A DNA stretch of 64,000 nt from Salminus brasiliensis (Eukaryota > Chordata > Actinopteri > Characiformes > Bryconidae): NCBI RefSeq assembly GCF_030463535.1, contig NC_132878.1, forward strand, positions 25,648,925 to 25,712,924, written 5' to 3'. The notes under the pieces were generated by a model, which saw nothing but the letters and a program-made list of their open reading frames with translations, was not told the origin of the DNA and made no database searches. Within the stretch, counting starts at the first letter, position 1; each line of letters begins with the position of its first letter. The position numbers were made by a program, and so were the translations under genes. This document shows positions 63,170 through 64,000 of this stretch, piece after piece.

Positions 63170-63960
63170 TAAAATGATGCTTGCATACTTGGTACAATCA
63201 CCTTTCTGCTACAATTACAGCTTTGGGTCTCTCAAGCTATGTTTCTATCAGCTTTGCTCACTGGTAGGGGGTGCAGCTGTACTTTATTTTAACTGATTAG
63301 TGTGGTGATGTCACCAGTTAGCAGCCAAAACAATTCCACCTTAAATAGTGCAGCAGTTACACAGTTACACATTACAACAGTAGAACGTCACCTCCACATT
63401 ATTTAAGGTGGAACGGAAAGTTAGGGGAAGAGGAAAATTTAAACGTAGAGTTAGCTTAGAGCCTTGCTGTAACCGCGACACGCGAACTGGGTGACTGGTT
63501 ATTATTGATGACATGACTGCTGGATGGATTCTGAAGTGCACTGTGAAGAAATCTGTACTTACTGCTCAGATTCAGTCAGATGCTGCACAACATAGGATAG
63601 TGCTTCAAAGAACTGATAGAAAATGGGCGAAAATAAAAAACACTGCAAAGTAACTCAAGAGCTTCTTAAAGCAAAGAAATGGAAGGTTCTTAATCAGCTC
63701 AAATAAGAATGGGTTTCACTTACTGAAGACAAAAATGAAGACAGAAAGACCCACAAAGCAAGCAGTAACTGAAGGTGGCAGCAGTAAAGATCTGGAAAAG
63801 CATCTCAAGAAAGAAAACTCAGCACTTGGTGATGTCCACTGGTTCCAAAAATTAAGACAATCATTGATTGCAAAGGAATCCTTATATGGATATGTTTCAT
63901 TGTCCAATTACTTTTAAAAATGGAGAGAGACTGTGTAAAAATGTCTGTAGGGTCTAAAAA
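63170..63960 (+). repeat. Decayed interspersed repeat
   Basis: 'acaatcacctttctgctaca' and 'attacagctttgggtctctc' resemble phrases in fish DNA-transposon remnants. At 63735-63917 a frame with a lysine-rich stretch ends in 'SLIAKESLYGYV', loosely like the C-termini of Tc1-type transposases. The assignment is weak. Confidence 0.3.
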
Positions 63961-64000
63961 GGGTCTTGCCATATTTTTGTTAAATCCCCTGAAGGATCTT

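Larger units (their letters stand above)
59701..64000. other. mark4: mark4 intron, no further exon seen
   Basis: The exon expected next upstream (ending ...SLQK before LFREV) was looked for on the - strand up to 64000 and not found, so the gene continues beyond the window. The region holds a LINE end, an (AC)n run, an M1 element and a decayed repeat near the right edge. Otherwise it is ordinary intronic sequence. Confidence 0.6.

Noticed and set aside
59701..64000. Upstream mark4 exons (glycine loop, catalytic Lys, SLQK exon)
   Set aside because: Looked for on the - strand and not found. They are presumed to lie beyond the window rather than missing.

Overview
This is a vertebrate, almost certainly teleost fish, nuclear sequence. 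The genes are split by GT-AG introns. The window also holds Tc1-like transposons, L2- and CR1-like LINE fragments with short 3' tandem tails, tRNA-derived SINEs, many short non-autonomous DNA elements and long (GA)n, (AC)n and GATG microsatellites. Two conserved genes anchor it: muscle creatine kinase (ckm, + strand, coding 33390-36503, complete) and the kinase gene mark4 (- strand, 43468-59700, 5' end beyond the right edge). They converge tail to tail, as CKM and MARK4 do in human. The species cannot be named from the sequence alone.

Layout. Positions 1-20.5 kb are a tandemly duplicated accessory region. Two large copies (about 4431-10233 and 10234-17649) are nearly identical. A diverged older copy lies on the left (1-4430) and a scrambled, partly deleted copy on the right (17650-20530). 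The intact copies carry a small single-exon gene for an 89-residue secreted protein that I do not recognise (8407-8676 and 15455-15724). A diverged relative sits at 1438-1638, and a relic of the gene's 3' end lies near 19680. Each large copy also holds a shared L2 LINE insertion and a nested 93-bp/16-bp minisatellite. From 20.5 to 31.2 kb there are only repeats and sequence in which I see no gene.

The ckm locus (31.2-36.8 kb) has a TATA promoter, a non-coding first exon, an intron 1 with a MEF2-like site and E-boxes, and seven coding exons giving 381 residues. One intron has a GC donor. From 36.8 to 43.4 kb is intergenic sequence with mobile-element remnants. From 43.4 kb to the end is mark4: 15 exons that begin within the kinase domain and run through the UBA domain, the spacer and two alternative C-termini. 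An 83-bp cassette exon switches the last two exons between two reading frames. One frame encodes a short tail and the other the KA1-type end, matching the MARK4S/MARK4L arrangement known in human. A decayed but end-complete Tc1-like transposon, a SINE and several microsatellites sit in its introns.

Most worth attention are the unrecognised secreted-peptide family in the tandem array and the dual-frame mark4 tail, whose cassette exon follows a long CT-repeat tract directly at its 3' splice site.
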